Shown piece after piece: positions 9,332 to 17,037 of a DNA stretch of 64,000 bases. The DNA lies in NCBI GenBank assembly GCA_017453065.1, contig JAFTKW010000012.1, positions 39,521 through 103,520 of the forward strand. Direction: 5' to 3'. Positions within the stretch are counted from its first letter, which is position 1. Each line of letters begins with the position of its first letter. This DNA is from Lachnospiraceae bacterium (GTDB taxonomy: Bacteria > Bacillota > Clostridia > Lachnospirales > Lachnospiraceae). A program made the translations under genes and the position numbers. The notes under the pieces were generated by a model. That model did no database searches. It was not told the DNA's origin and was given only the letters and a program-made list of their open reading frames with translations.

Positions 9332-10024
9332 ATGAGCAAAATTTTGATTATCGAAGATGAAGTAGCTATCGCAGAGCTTGAAAAAGATTACCTGGAGCTT
9401 AGCGACTTTGAAGTAACTGTAGAAAATGCAGGCGACACAGGATTAGATGCAGCGCTGAAGGGCGACTTTGATCTGGTTGTTTTGGACTTGATGCTTCCAG
9501 GCATGGATGGCTTTGAAGTGTGCAAGCGCATCCGCGAGGAAAAGAATATCCCTATCTTGATGGTATCTGCGAAAAAAGATGACATCGACAAAATCAGAGG
9601 CCTTGGTCTCGGCGCAGACGACTATATGACCAAGCCTTTCAGCCCAAGTGAGCTGGTAGCCAGAGTGAGAGCACACCTTGCAAGATACGAAAGACTAGTA
9701 GGTAGCAACACCAAGGCACAGAATGATATCGTAGAAATCAGAGGCCTTCGCATCGACAAGACCGCGCGCCGCGTGTACATTGACGGCGAAGAGAGAACCT
9801 TCACCACCAAGGAATTTGATTTGCTCACTTTCCTGGCTGAGAATCCAAACCATGTATTTAGCAAAGACGAACTCTTTAGAGAAATCTGGGATATGGATTC
9901 CATCGGTGATATTGCAACTGTAACCGTACACATCAAAAAGATCCGTGAAAAGATCGAAGCAGATACCGCGAAGCCTAATTATATCGAGACAATTTGGGGC
10001 GTGGGATATAGATTTAAAGTATAA
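9332..10024 (+). CDS. OmpR-family response regulator
   Basis: 230 aa. The receiver domain has the acidic pair EDE, the phospho-Asp in VVLDLMLPGMDG and Lys in MTKPFSP. The C-terminal winged-helix Trans_reg_C domain ends in WGVGYRFKV. It is partner of the preceding kinase. The intergenic region holds a GC-rich hairpin (9294-9311). The last codons form one arm of a 13-bp inverted repeat with 10033-10045, and a second copy of the C-terminal coding tail lies downstream at 10090. Confidence 0.95.
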   Translation: MSKILIIEDEVAIAELEKDYLELSDFEVTVENAGDTGLDAALKGDFDLVVLDLMLPGMDGFEVCKRIREEKNIPILMVSAKKDDIDKIRGLGLGADDYMTKPFSPSELVARVRAHLARYERLVGSNTKAQNDIVEIRGLRIDKTARRVYIDGEERTFTTKEFDLLTFLAENPNHVFSKDELFREIWDMDSIGDIATVTVHIKKIREKIEADTAKPNYIETIWGVGYRFKV

Positions 10025-10065
10025 GTTGAGATCCCCAAATTGTCTGGTGAATGTGCATTCGCGCG

Positions 10066-10085
10066 CAGAGTTGCAAGCAACTCTG
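10066..10085. repeat. Short perfect palindrome with AA loop
   Basis: CAGAGTTGC-AA-GCAACTCTG, 9 bp each side, without a T run. It belongs to a set of similar tight hairpins in intergenic DNA of this window (also 13073-13089, 52511-52535 and 56133-56152). Confidence 0.6.
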
Positions 10086-10089
10086 TGGT

Positions 10090-10119
10090 TGGGGTGTGGG
10101 ATACCGCTTTAAGGTGTAG
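10090..10119 (+). pseudogene. Orphan C-terminal tail of an OmpR-type regulator
   Basis: Ten codons reading WGVGYRFKV-stop, identical in protein to the end of the intact regulator 95 bases upstream but differing at several third positions (tgg ggt gtg gga tac cgc ttt aag gtg tag). No upstream reading frame is attached. It looks like the remnant left when the 3' end of the gene was replaced or when a short element inserted there. Confidence 0.7.
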
Positions 10120-10256
10120 AGATTTGATGTAACTTTATAAGATACCAATTACTTTATGTATTTTACCTTCTATTTTTTGCAACTTACCTGCAATCTTAAG
10201 ACAAAGTAAATGTTTCAGTGTATTATTTCATCATCAACAGGAAAGGAGGTCGGAGA

Positions 10257-10694
10257 ATGAAAGTAAGTGTAGAACTGTCATCTGAATATCGTGAGCCTTA
10301 CGCTATTGTCTATGCGGATAAGGTAACGGATGAGATTCAGAAAATGATAGATATACTAAGTGCTAATGAAACTCCGATAACGGCCTTGCAAAATGAAGAC
10401 AACATCGTGATTTTGCAGCCAGATGAAATATACATGGTTAGGGTCGAAGATGGAGATACGATCATTTTTGGAGAAAAACAAAAATATCGTTCACGAAAGA
10501 GACTTTATGAACTGGAACAGCAGTTGGGAAGACAATTTATGCAGATATCAAAGTCAACTTTGGTAAATTTGGCTTATCTGGATAGTGTTGAAGCTGGATT
10601 TAATTGCACACTTCTTTTGAAATTAAAGAATGGTTGCAAGGATTTTGTATCTAGAACGTATTTGCCCCAATTTAAAAAGTATCTAGGGTTGTAG
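10257..10694 (+). CDS. LytTR-type DNA-binding regulator
   Basis: 145 aa from the ATG at 10257, which follows AAAGGAGGTCGGAGA; the longer frame to 10218 would bury this site. The C-terminal ~100 residues match the LytTR domain (VILQPDEIYMVRVEDGD, LGRQFMQISKSTLVNLAYLDSVE). There is no receiver domain, so this is the stand-alone LytTR type. It is 13 bases ahead of a DUF3021 membrane protein, a frequent Firmicute pairing in which the membrane partner is thought to modulate the regulator. Confidence 0.9.
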   Translation: MKVSVELSSEYREPYAIVYADKVTDEIQKMIDILSANETPITALQNEDNIVILQPDEIYMVRVEDGDTIIFGEKQKYRSRKRLYELEQQLGRQFMQISKSTLVNLAYLDSVEAGFNCTLLLKLKNGCKDFVSRTYLPQFKKYLGL

Positions 10695-10707
10695 GAGGTA
10701 AGGTAAG

Positions 10708-11142
10708 ATGAAGGAAATATTCAAGGATTTACTGAAAAGTACAGTTATTAGTATGGTAATTGCAATGGTGATTTTTTGCTTTGTCTGTATGACATTTGAT
10801 ATAAGCAATGGAGGAATCACACACTACGAGAATTACCAATTTACAAAGATGGTTATTGGATGTGTGCTTGTAGGCTTAGGCTTTGGGGTTCCATCAATAG
10901 TATATAGAAATGATAATATTCCTATGCCGATAAAAGTTGTGATTCATATGGGAATTGGATGCGTAGTTTATACGCTGGTTGCCCTTGCAGTTGGCTGGAT
11001 AGGAGGCGCAACCATTATTCAGATTGCTATTACAGCAGTAATTCCATTAGTGGTAGCTTTTATGATATGGTTTGCGTTTATGGTGTATTTTCGTAACGAA
11101 GCAAAGAAGATGAATGACCGAATTCGAGCCAAGAAAGGCTAA
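10708..11142 (+). CDS. DUF3021 membrane protein
   Basis: 144 aa with four hydrophobic helices (about 13-30, 49-64, 75-95, 104-126) and a basic C-terminal tail. Size, topology and position directly after a LytTR regulator match DUF3021. It is probably co-transcribed with the LytTR gene and functionally linked to it; no enzymatic motif is visible. Confidence 0.85.
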   Translation: MKEIFKDLLKSTVISMVIAMVIFCFVCMTFDISNGGITHYENYQFTKMVIGCVLVGLGFGVPSIVYRNDNIPMPIKVVIHMGIGCVVYTLVALAVGWIGGATIIQIAITAVIPLVVAFMIWFAFMVYFRNEAKKMNDRIRAKKG

Positions 11143-11154
11143 GGTTTGACTTAT

Positions 11155-11187
11155 AAGATACTATGCTTAATGCGTAGTATCTTTTTT
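11155..11187 (+). terminator. Terminator after LytTR-DUF3021 operon
   Basis: AAGATACTATGC pairs with GCGTAGTATCTT around a short loop and is followed directly by TTTTTTT. Confidence 0.85.
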
Positions 11188-11312
11188 TGTGAGGATTTTG
11201 AAATAAATGGGCATTGAGAAGAGTTATAAAGTAGAAAGTTAGGTTAATTAAAAAGTGATGCAAAGACAACGTTTTTCCGTTATAATGGTTTCAATCAGAG
11301 GAGGAAACTGAT

Positions 11313-13022
11313 ATGAGGATAAAACTGTTAACACTAATATGCATACTTGCATTAGTACTCGGTGCTTGTGGACAAACAGCATCAAATACTCCTGCATCTG
11401 GGGATAATTCGGGGGCCCAGCAGGAAAGTAGCGTAGAGGAAAGCCAGAGCGAGGCAGAATCTAGCCAGACAAGTAATGAAGGCGAGCAGACGGGAAATGC
11501 ACAGCCAAGCGAAGACACTCAAGAGGCGGCGAGCTCAGACGCAGAGCAGTCTGACGAGCCTGAGCAATCCAAGGAGCCAGAATCAAGTGAGCCAGCGCAG
11601 CCAGAAGAACCTTGGGAGCCATCACCAGCACCAGCGGTGCGCCAGACTCTTTCTGAAGAGGATAAGGCCAAACAGCAGCAGGCAATCTTGGACAAAGGAA
11701 CCTTTCTTTTTAGTGGAAAAGAAAACGAAGGCTACTATCCATCTGATGTTTCTTGGCTTAAGAATGCATCAGAGGACGATATTGTTGCTTTGATTTATAC
11801 CTGTGAAGACGAAACCCACGGTGGATGGGGCGTGCTTGGACTGGAAGTTTATGTAAACGGAAGCTATGTAAAGATTGCGGATATCAATGCCGCTACAGGC
11901 CAGCCAAAGAAGGCGCGTCTAGTGACCTATACTGTGAAAGACCTAATGAAGGCAGCAGGCGCAGGTGGAGTGGGTGACTTTACTGGATTTGCCCTTGGCG
12001 CATGGAATGGCGGCAAGATTGCAGGACTTTATCATTTGCCAAAGAGCGTGGCAACGGAACTGAAAGACCACCTTGCCAGCGTGGAAGAAGCAGAGCAAAT
12101 AATTCATACATACGATGGCAATCTTTCCAATGAAAATGCCATTGAAAGCGCAGTGACTCTTTACGAGTACCTGAAAGAGACTTGGGGCACAGCCTGCCTT
12201 ACGGGGCAGATGGAATCCACTTGGATGGGTAGCCCAGACTACGAAATCAACTTTATTAAAGAACATACGGGCAAGTTGCCAGCTCTCCGCGGCTTGGACT
12301 TTATGCACAACGACTTTGCTGGCGTGACCAAGCGAGCACAGGAGTGGTGGGAGCAGGGTGGTATCCCAACTATCTGCTGGCATACCGGTGCAGACTTTGC
12401 CTCCGGCTACAATGAGTGCCTGGCAGACAACATCAATTGGGACGAAGCCTTTGAGCCTGGATCTAAGACCAATCTGGCTCTCATCGAGGGCATGGATCGA
12501 GCAGTGCCTTATCTGCAGCAGTTAGAGGATGCGGGCGTACCAGTGCTTTGGAGACCATTCCATGAGCTAGATGGCGGCTGGTTCTGGTGGAGCAAAGGCG
12601 GTAGCGACAACTTTGTGAAGTTGTGGCAGATGATGTATAGTAGATACACCGATTACTGGGGCTTGGACAACCTGATTTGGGTATACGGTTACTCCAAGAA
12701 CGGCGGTGATATGGGTGCATGGTACCCAGGAGATTCCTACGTGGATCTGGTAGGCGCAGATAGCTACGATGCTGGTCCTAACGGCGATCTTTATGAAGAT
12801 GTGGAAAAAGTTGCCGCAGAAGGCATGCCAATCGTCTTCCATGAATGTGGAACCATCCCTACGGAAAAAGAAATGAGCAAGGCAGACGCAGACTGGCTCT
12901 TCTTTATGGTTTGGCACACAGACCATCTGACCAATGGCGAATTCAACACCAAGGACTCCTTGAAGGAGATTTACAACAGCGATTACTTTATCACCTTGGA
13001 TGAACTGCCTGCGTTTAAATAA
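11313..13022 (+). CDS. GH26 beta-mannanase-like lipoprotein
   Basis: 569 aa. Signal peptide with lipobox LGAC (Cys at ~19), then a Ser/Glu/Gln-rich linker to ~120. A beta-rich module at ~130-240 (GYYPSDVSWLK...GGWGVLGLEVYVNG) may bind carbohydrate. A GH26 catalytic barrel runs from ~270 to the end. Acid/base Glu418 sits in WRPFHELDGG and nucleophile Glu511 in FHECGT, as in GH26 mannanases. It is expected to be surface-anchored and to cleave beta-mannan or a mixed glucan. TATAATGG 24 bases upstream is a likely -10. Confidence 0.93.
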   Translation: MRIKLLTLICILALVLGACGQTASNTPASGDNSGAQQESSVEESQSEAESSQTSNEGEQTGNAQPSEDTQEAASSDAEQSDEPEQSKEPESSEPAQPEEPWEPSPAPAVRQTLSEEDKAKQQQAILDKGTFLFSGKENEGYYPSDVSWLKNASEDDIVALIYTCEDETHGGWGVLGLEVYVNGSYVKIADINAATGQPKKARLVTYTVKDLMKAAGAGGVGDFTGFALGAWNGGKIAGLYHLPKSVATELKDHLASVEEAEQIIHTYDGNLSNENAIESAVTLYEYLKETWGTACLTGQMESTWMGSPDYEINFIKEHTGKLPALRGLDFMHNDFAGVTKRAQEWWEQGGIPTICWHTGADFASGYNECLADNINWDEAFEPGSKTNLALIEGMDRAVPYLQQLEDAGVPVLWRPFHELDGGWFWWSKGGSDNFVKLWQMMYSRYTDYWGLDNLIWVYGYSKNGGDMGAWYPGDSYVDLVGADSYDAGPNGDLYEDVEKVAAEGMPIVFHECGTIPTEKEMSKADADWLFFMVWHTDHLTNGEFNTKDSLKEIYNSDYFITLDELPAFK

Positions 13023-13109
13023 GGAGCCTTGCGATGTGGCAAGGAAATGCGACATCTTGGAGCGTCTTCTGGCGCAACCTAAGGTTGCGTAATATAGAAA
13101 AAGAGAAAA

Positions 13110-13146
13110 AAAGGGTTGGTGGTCTTCCACCAGCCCTTTCTTTTAT
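13110..13146 (+). terminator. Terminator after GH26 gene
   Basis: AAAGGGTTGGTGG pairs with CCACCAGCCCTTT around TCTT and is followed by a T-rich stretch. Two further small hairpins (13027-13043 and CGCAACC-TAA-GGTTGCG at 13073-13089) precede it. Confidence 0.85.
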
Positions 13147-13257
13147 ACTAAGGAAGTGCAAGGGACGCCTTGCAGGATGCTTTTTCATTGGATATGATGG
13201 AAACAGGATGATGAACAGGTACCGGTTTGTCACAGATGAATAAGGAGATGAATCGAT

Positions 13258-13950
13258 ATGAGCTTAGGAACAAATTTACAATTTTTAAGAAAAATGAGAA
13301 ATGGCATGACCCAGGAGGAATTGGCGGAAAAACTTCAGGTCAGCAGACAGACCGTGTCCAAGTGGGAACTGGATGGAACTTATCCAGAGATGGACAAGCT
13401 GGTAGAACTTTGCAATATTTTTAGCTGCAGCTTGGACGAACTGGTGCGTGAGGATATGAACCTGATCGACGAGGCTTATTCAGATGTGCGCATGGAGACC
13501 CTGGAGGGATTTCACTATATGAAGTATGCTGTGGCGAGCACAGATCCCGAGTCAGATGCTATAAATCATGTGAGAGGCTGGGCGCAGGAACTGAAAATCG
13601 CTGAGCCAGAAATCATCGGCTGGGATTGGCCATATCTTTCTCAGGAGCAAATCAATGTCTACAACATGCATGGTTACGAGGCCGCACTGGTAGTGGGAGA
13701 TGATTTGCTAGACGACGCTATCCAAGCGGAACTACTTTGGCAGGACAGACAGAAGTACTTGGCCATCACTATCAAGCACCCTATGGAGGCCCCTTTCAGA
13801 TTGATTCCAAATGCCTACAAGACCGTGATGACTCACATGAAGATCAACGGCATCAAGGCAAAGTACGGTCCAAAGATGATTTCCTGCTTTGAAAAAGAAT
13901 ACGTCAAAGATGGTATAGATTATATGGACGTTTACATTGCAGTAGAGTAA
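13258..13950 (+). CDS. XRE regulator with GyrI-like effector domain
   Basis: 230 aa. Residues ~5-60 are a Cro/C1 helix-turn-helix (MTQEELAEKLQVSRQTVSKWE). The C-terminal ~150 residues resemble the GyrI-like/AraC effector-binding domain (METLEGFHYMKYAVAST, HGYEAALVVGDD, YKTVMTHMKING, YMDVYIAVE). It probably senses a small molecule. A 41-base gap separates it from the DUF1848 gene, so the two may share a transcript. Confidence 0.85.
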   Translation: MSLGTNLQFLRKMRNGMTQEELAEKLQVSRQTVSKWELDGTYPEMDKLVELCNIFSCSLDELVREDMNLIDEAYSDVRMETLEGFHYMKYAVASTDPESDAINHVRGWAQELKIAEPEIIGWDWPYLSQEQINVYNMHGYEAALVVGDDLLDDAIQAELLWQDRQKYLAITIKHPMEAPFRLIPNAYKTVMTHMKINGIKAKYGPKMISCFEKEYVKDGIDYMDVYIAVE

Positions 13951-13991
13951 AATAGACCCTAGGTACTAAGGCAAGAAGTAGGGGGTGCACC

Positions 13992-14918
13992 ATGATTTTA
14001 CATACGGGAAATCGAACCGATATACCGGCGTACTACAGCAAGTGGTTTGTGAATCGCTTGCAGGAGGGTGTGGTATGCGTGCGCAATCCTTACAACCCTA
14101 CAGCCATAACCAAATATAGACTAGACCCAGAGGTGGTGGATATGATTGTGTTTTGCACGAAAAATCCAGCGCCTTTGTTGCCGTACATGGGAATACTTGA
14201 GCCCTATGGCCAATACTGGTATGTGACCATTACTCCATATGAGGCAGATATTGAGCCACATGTACCTGACAAATCGAAGGTCATGGAAGATTTCAAGGAA
14301 CTTTCTGGGCGACTAGGGGTGGAAAGAGTGGGCTGGAGATATGACCCTATCTTTCTATCGGAAAAATATGCCTTAGAAAGGCACATAAGGGATTTTGAGG
14401 CTATGGCAAGCACTCTGGCGGGATATACTGACACATGTGTCATCAGTTTCATAGACCTGTATCAAAAGGTGGTTAAGAATTTCCCAGAAGTGAAAGAAGT
14501 GGGGAAGGAAGAAAAGATAGCTCTGGTAAAGGCCTTTGTAGAAATCGGCAGAAAATATGGCATGACCATCAAGACCTGCGGTGAAGGCGATGAATGGGAA
14601 CAGTACGGCGTAGATTGTAGCGGCTGTATGACACAGGAAGTCTACGAGAGGGCCTTAGGCTGCGGCATCCAAGTGCCAAAGACCAAGGGAGCCAGAACCG
14701 ATTGTGGCTGCATCCTGGGCGGAGACATCGGAGCTTACAATACCTGCGGACACTTGTGTAGATATTGCTACGCAAACTATGACGAGAAAACAGTAAAATA
14801 CAACATGAGAAACCATGATCCAAAGTCGCCGCTTCTGATAGGGAATATCACGGCAGACGATGTGGTGCATGAAGCCAAGCAAGAAAGCTGGAAGGATATG
14901 CAGCTGAGGTTGTGGTAG
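13992..14918 (+). CDS. DUF1848 family protein
   Basis: 308 aa matching DUF1848: N-terminal SGNRTDIPAYYSKWF-like motif (here TGNRTDIPAYYSKWF), the NPYNPTAITKYRLDPEVVD and FCTKNPAPLL segments, RYDPIF, and a C-terminal cysteine cluster (GCI...YNTCGHLCRYCYAN). The C-terminal CxxxCxxC resembles a radical-SAM iron-sulfur motif although it sits at the end instead of the start of the barrel. Biochemical role unknown; a radical-SAM-like function is an inference. Confidence 0.88.
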   Translation: MILHTGNRTDIPAYYSKWFVNRLQEGVVCVRNPYNPTAITKYRLDPEVVDMIVFCTKNPAPLLPYMGILEPYGQYWYVTITPYEADIEPHVPDKSKVMEDFKELSGRLGVERVGWRYDPIFLSEKYALERHIRDFEAMASTLAGYTDTCVISFIDLYQKVVKNFPEVKEVGKEEKIALVKAFVEIGRKYGMTIKTCGEGDEWEQYGVDCSGCMTQEVYERALGCGIQVPKTKGARTDCGCILGGDIGAYNTCGHLCRYCYANYDEKTVKYNMRNHDPKSPLLIGNITADDVVHEAKQESWKDMQLRLW

Positions 14919-14932
14919 AGGGGCGGGAAGGG

Positions 14933-14955
14933 AAATTATACCACGAGTATAATTT
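14933..14955 (+). promoter_or_regulatory. Inverted repeat embedding a -10 box
   Basis: AAATTATAC-cacga-GTATAATTT, a perfect 9-5-9 inverted repeat. The right arm contains TATAAT. It lies 92 bases upstream of a small ORF and would suit a repressor operator, though a hairpin role cannot be excluded. Confidence 0.4.
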
Positions 14956-15046
14956 ACAAGCTAAACAATCCGTGCTATATTGACGATATGAAAAGAAGCG
15001 GAGCAGGTGGATTATGAATGACCCAGATTCGCAGAAAGGATAAGAC

Positions 15047-15178
15047 ATGGTAACAGTTAGATTTGCTTATTACCTTAATATTGAAAGCCGTTATGAATCA
15101 CTTTCAGATATATATGAAGAGTGGTCTGGTTTCGTGCGCTCATTTAAGGTAAAGCAAAGTCAAAGTATAACTGTGTGA
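15047..15178 (+). CDS. Small hypothetical ORF, 43 codons
   Basis: The ATG follows AAAGGATAAGAC. The 43-aa product starts MVTVRFAYYLNIESRYE and is not recognised. Support is indirect: a candidate promoter/operator palindrome upstream (14933-14955) and a terminator 36 bases after the stop. The stretch 14919-15253 otherwise holds nothing I can identify. Confidence 0.35.
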   Translation: MVTVRFAYYLNIESRYESLSDIYEEWSGFVRSFKVKQSQSITV

Positions 15179-15213
15179 ATATAAAACTGTAAAAACAGGA
15201 TACATGGATTATC

Positions 15214-15250
15214 AGGCCGCTTATCTTTTATGAGGTAAGTGGCCTTTTTG
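15214..15250 (+). terminator. Terminator before the tRNA-Ser gene
   Basis: AGGCCGCTTATC pairs (two G-T wobbles) with GGTAAGTGGCCT and is followed by TTTTT. It isolates the tRNA cluster from upstream transcription. Confidence 0.8.
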
Positions 15251-15253
15251 CAT

Positions 15254-15337
15254 GCAGAGCTGGCTCAATTGGTACAGCACCGGTCTTGAAAACCGGCATT
15301 CCTAAAGGATATCAGAGTTCGACTCTCTGGCTCTGCG
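15254..15337 (+). tRNA. tRNA-Ser(UGA)
   Basis: Acceptor stem GCAGAGC/GCTCTGC, anticodon arm CCGGT-CTTGAAA-ACCGG giving anticodon UGA, a long variable arm (TCC-TAAA-GGA) as in class II tRNAs, T arm CAGAG-TTCGACT-CTCTG and discriminator G. CCA is not encoded. Confidence 0.93.
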
Positions 15338-15468
15338 CTACACAAACCATCAGAAAGGAAAGCAATATGGGATATGAAATATCGGAAAGCGACTATTTGA
15401 CTATGAAAAACGAAACCTTCTGAGTGAGGACTCCTGTTCTTGCCAGAAGAGAATAGGAGGAAAAAGAA

Positions 15469-15723
15469 ATGTGCAAGATGCCTGTCATCGATATGAAAAG
15501 GACGGGACAAAATATTGTAAATTTACGCAAAAAAGCAGGATTGTCTGTAGCTGATTTGCAGGATGCATTCGGCTTTGGTACGCCACAGGCGATTTACAAA
15601 TGGCAGCAGGGTTTGGCGTTGCCAACGATTGACAACCTGGTAGCTCTGGCAGACCTGTTGGGTGTAACTGTCGACGATATTATTGTTACTGACAAACAAA
15701 TGCAAATTCAAGCGAGTGCATGA
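15469..15723 (+). CDS. Small XRE helix-turn-helix protein
   Basis: 84 aa starting at an ATG after GGAGGAAAAAGAA. One Cro/C1-type HTH fills the protein (GQNIVNLRKKAGLSVADLQ, FGTPQAIYKWQQG, PTIDNLVALADLLGV). It sits inside the tRNA cluster, between tRNA-Ser and tRNA-Ile. Target unknown. Confidence 0.85.
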   Translation: MCKMPVIDMKRTGQNIVNLRKKAGLSVADLQDAFGFGTPQAIYKWQQGLALPTIDNLVALADLLGVTVDDIIVTDKQMQIQASA

Positions 15724-15748
15724 GGCGAGTGAATCGTGCACTCCGTAT

Positions 15749-15821
15749 GCTCCATTAACTCAACGGTGAGAGTACCCGGCTTATATCCGGTTAGTTGCAA
15801 GTTCGAATCTTGCATGGAGTA
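15749..15821 (+). tRNA. tRNA-Ile(UAU)
   Basis: Acceptor GCTCCAT/ATGGAGT (G1-U72 wobble), D arm ACTC...GAGT, anticodon loop CTTATAT giving UAU, T arm GCAAG-TTCGAAT-CTTGC and discriminator A. The anticodon stem CCCGG/CCGGT has a C27-U43 mismatch. A UAU anticodon for AUA codons is uncommon in bacteria, which usually use lysidine-modified CAU. Confidence 0.8.
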
Positions 15822-15825
15822 TTAA

Positions 15826-15898
15826 GGCCCCTTAGTCTAAAGGTTAGGACATCGCCCTTTCAAGGCGAGGGTGTTGGGTTCAAGTCCCATAGGGGTCA
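15826..15898 (+). tRNA. tRNA-Glu(UUC)
   Basis: Acceptor GGCCCCT/AGGGGTC, anticodon arm TCGCC-CTTTCAA-GGCGA with anticodon UUC, T arm TTGGG-TTCAAGT-CCCAT and discriminator A. No CCA is encoded. Confidence 0.93.
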
Positions 15899-15901
15899 TA
15901 A

Positions 15902-15983
15902 GGGTAGGTTGCCTAGCGGCGAAGGCGGCGGACTGTAAATCCGTTACACTGAAACAACGTTGGTTCGAGTCCAACCCTGCCCA
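15902..15983 (+). tRNA. tRNA-Tyr(GUA)
   Basis: Acceptor GGGTAGG/CCTGCCC, anticodon arm GCGGA-CTGTAAA-TCCGT with anticodon GUA, a long variable arm as in bacterial tRNA-Tyr, T arm GTTGG-TTCGAGT-CCAAC and discriminator A. Confidence 0.93.
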
Positions 15984-16008
15984 TTAACGGAAAGAAAGTT
16001 AGGCTAGA

Positions 16009-16043
16009 GAAGGGCCTGGCGCACATGCGCCAGGCCCTTCTTT
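16009..16043. terminator. Terminator of the tRNA cluster, shared with the SDR gene
   Basis: A 15-bp perfect GC-rich stem (16009-16023 with 16026-16040) and 2-base loop, followed by TTTCACTTTT on the plus strand, between the tRNAs and the convergent SDR gene. Confidence 0.85.
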
Positions 16044-16060
16044 CACTTTTACATATCCAA

Positions 16061-16822
16061 TTACAATGTTGCACCGAAGTCAGATACGATTACCTGACCT
16101 GTGATAGCACGGGATTCGTCGCTAGCCAAGAACAAAAGAATGTTTGCAACATCCTCTGGCATACATGGACTTACAGTTAAGTTCATGTGTTTTTTCATCT
16201 GGCCAAACATATCCATGTTAAGTGTAGCTGGATCTGTTTTTGCCATTGGTGTGATGATTGTACTTGGGTTAACAGAGTTACAACGGATACCAGTACCTGC
16301 GAAACGAAGTGCAGTGTGTTTGGTGATACCGATAACAGCAGCTTTACTTGTAACATAAGCAGCACCGCCAGTACCGAAAGCACCAGCAACAGAGTCCAAG
16401 TTGATGATGGAACCTTTATTCTGCTTCATCATTTCTTTTACAGCTGCTCTTGTGCAGTACAAGCAACCCTTTGTGTTAATTCCGAGTACCCACTCAAGGT
16501 CCTCATCTTCGTAGCAGTCGATAGGCTTAAGGCCTGCTTCCAATACACCCGCATTGTTAACCAATACGTCAACCTTGCCAAATGCTTCAACAGTCTTAGC
16601 AACGAGATTTTCAGCATCTTCTACCTTAGATACATCTGTAGGCACTACCAAAACTTCTCCGCCATTTGCTCTGATTTTGGCAGCTACTTCTTCAAGCGGT
16701 GGTACACGACGAGCACTGATAACAACCTTTGCTCCTTCTTTTGCAAACAATTCTGCAGTAGCAGCTCCTACGCCAGAGTTACTACCTGTGATAATTGCAA
16801 CTTTTCCGTCCAAACGCCCCAT
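16061..16822 (-). CDS. Short-chain dehydrogenase/reductase (SDR)
   Basis: 253 aa, classical SDR size. Cofactor motif TGSNSGVG at ~13-20, NNAG at ~89, catalytic Ser in NLDSVAG and YVTSK (YxxxK). Arg-Arg after strand 2 (SARRVPP) favours NADP(H). Substrate unknown. Monocistronic on the minus strand, with a start preceded by AAGGAAGGTAAATT. Confidence 0.93.
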   Translation of the reverse strand: MGRLDGKVAIITGSNSGVGAATAELFAKEGAKVVISARRVPPLEEVAAKIRANGGEVLVVPTDVSKVEDAENLVAKTVEAFGKVDVLVNNAGVLEAGLKPIDCYEDEDLEWVLGINTKGCLYCTRAAVKEMMKQNKGSIINLDSVAGAFGTGGAAYVTSKAAVIGITKHTALRFAGTGIRCNSVNPSTIITPMAKTDPATLNMDMFGQMKKHMNLTVSPCMPEDVANILLFLASDESRAITGQVIVSDFGATL

Positions 16823-16937
16823 AATTCATTTACCTTCCTTTGATTAATATCGTCGAAAAAATCGTAATTTCATTATAATTGTTAAAGTTTTATCAGTCAA
16901 TGGGATATATGGATCAGTTTACAGAATTTGAATTTTT

Positions 16938-17017
16938 TACGCCTAAAGAGGGATAATAATAGGTGAAAATCCCCCTAAAATATTGAAATACGCCTAAATA
17001 CGTGGTAAAGTTAGGCG
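16938..17017 (+). promoter_or_regulatory. Repeated CGCCTAA motifs upstream of fic
   Basis: TACGCCTAAA occurs at 16938-16947 and 16989-16998 and its core is inverted (TTAGGCG) at 17011-17017, giving a CGCCTAA-13-TTAGGCG inverted repeat ending 20 bases before the Fic start. This is consistent with an operator; the C-terminal winged-helix-like segment of the Fic protein itself is a possible binder. Confidence 0.5.
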
Positions 17018-17037
17018 AAAAGAAAGGCGGTAGGAGA

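Noticed and set aside
9987-10045. Invertible switch changing the response-regulator C-terminus
   Set aside because: The two tails are in the same orientation and the 13-bp inverted repeat flanks only 33 bases, so inversion would not swap them; no recombinase is nearby.
15367-15423. 18-codon ORF with a good ribosome site between tRNA-Ser and the XRE gene
   Set aside because: Too short and without a terminator, overlap or recognisable sequence; most likely chance or the leader of the XRE mRNA.
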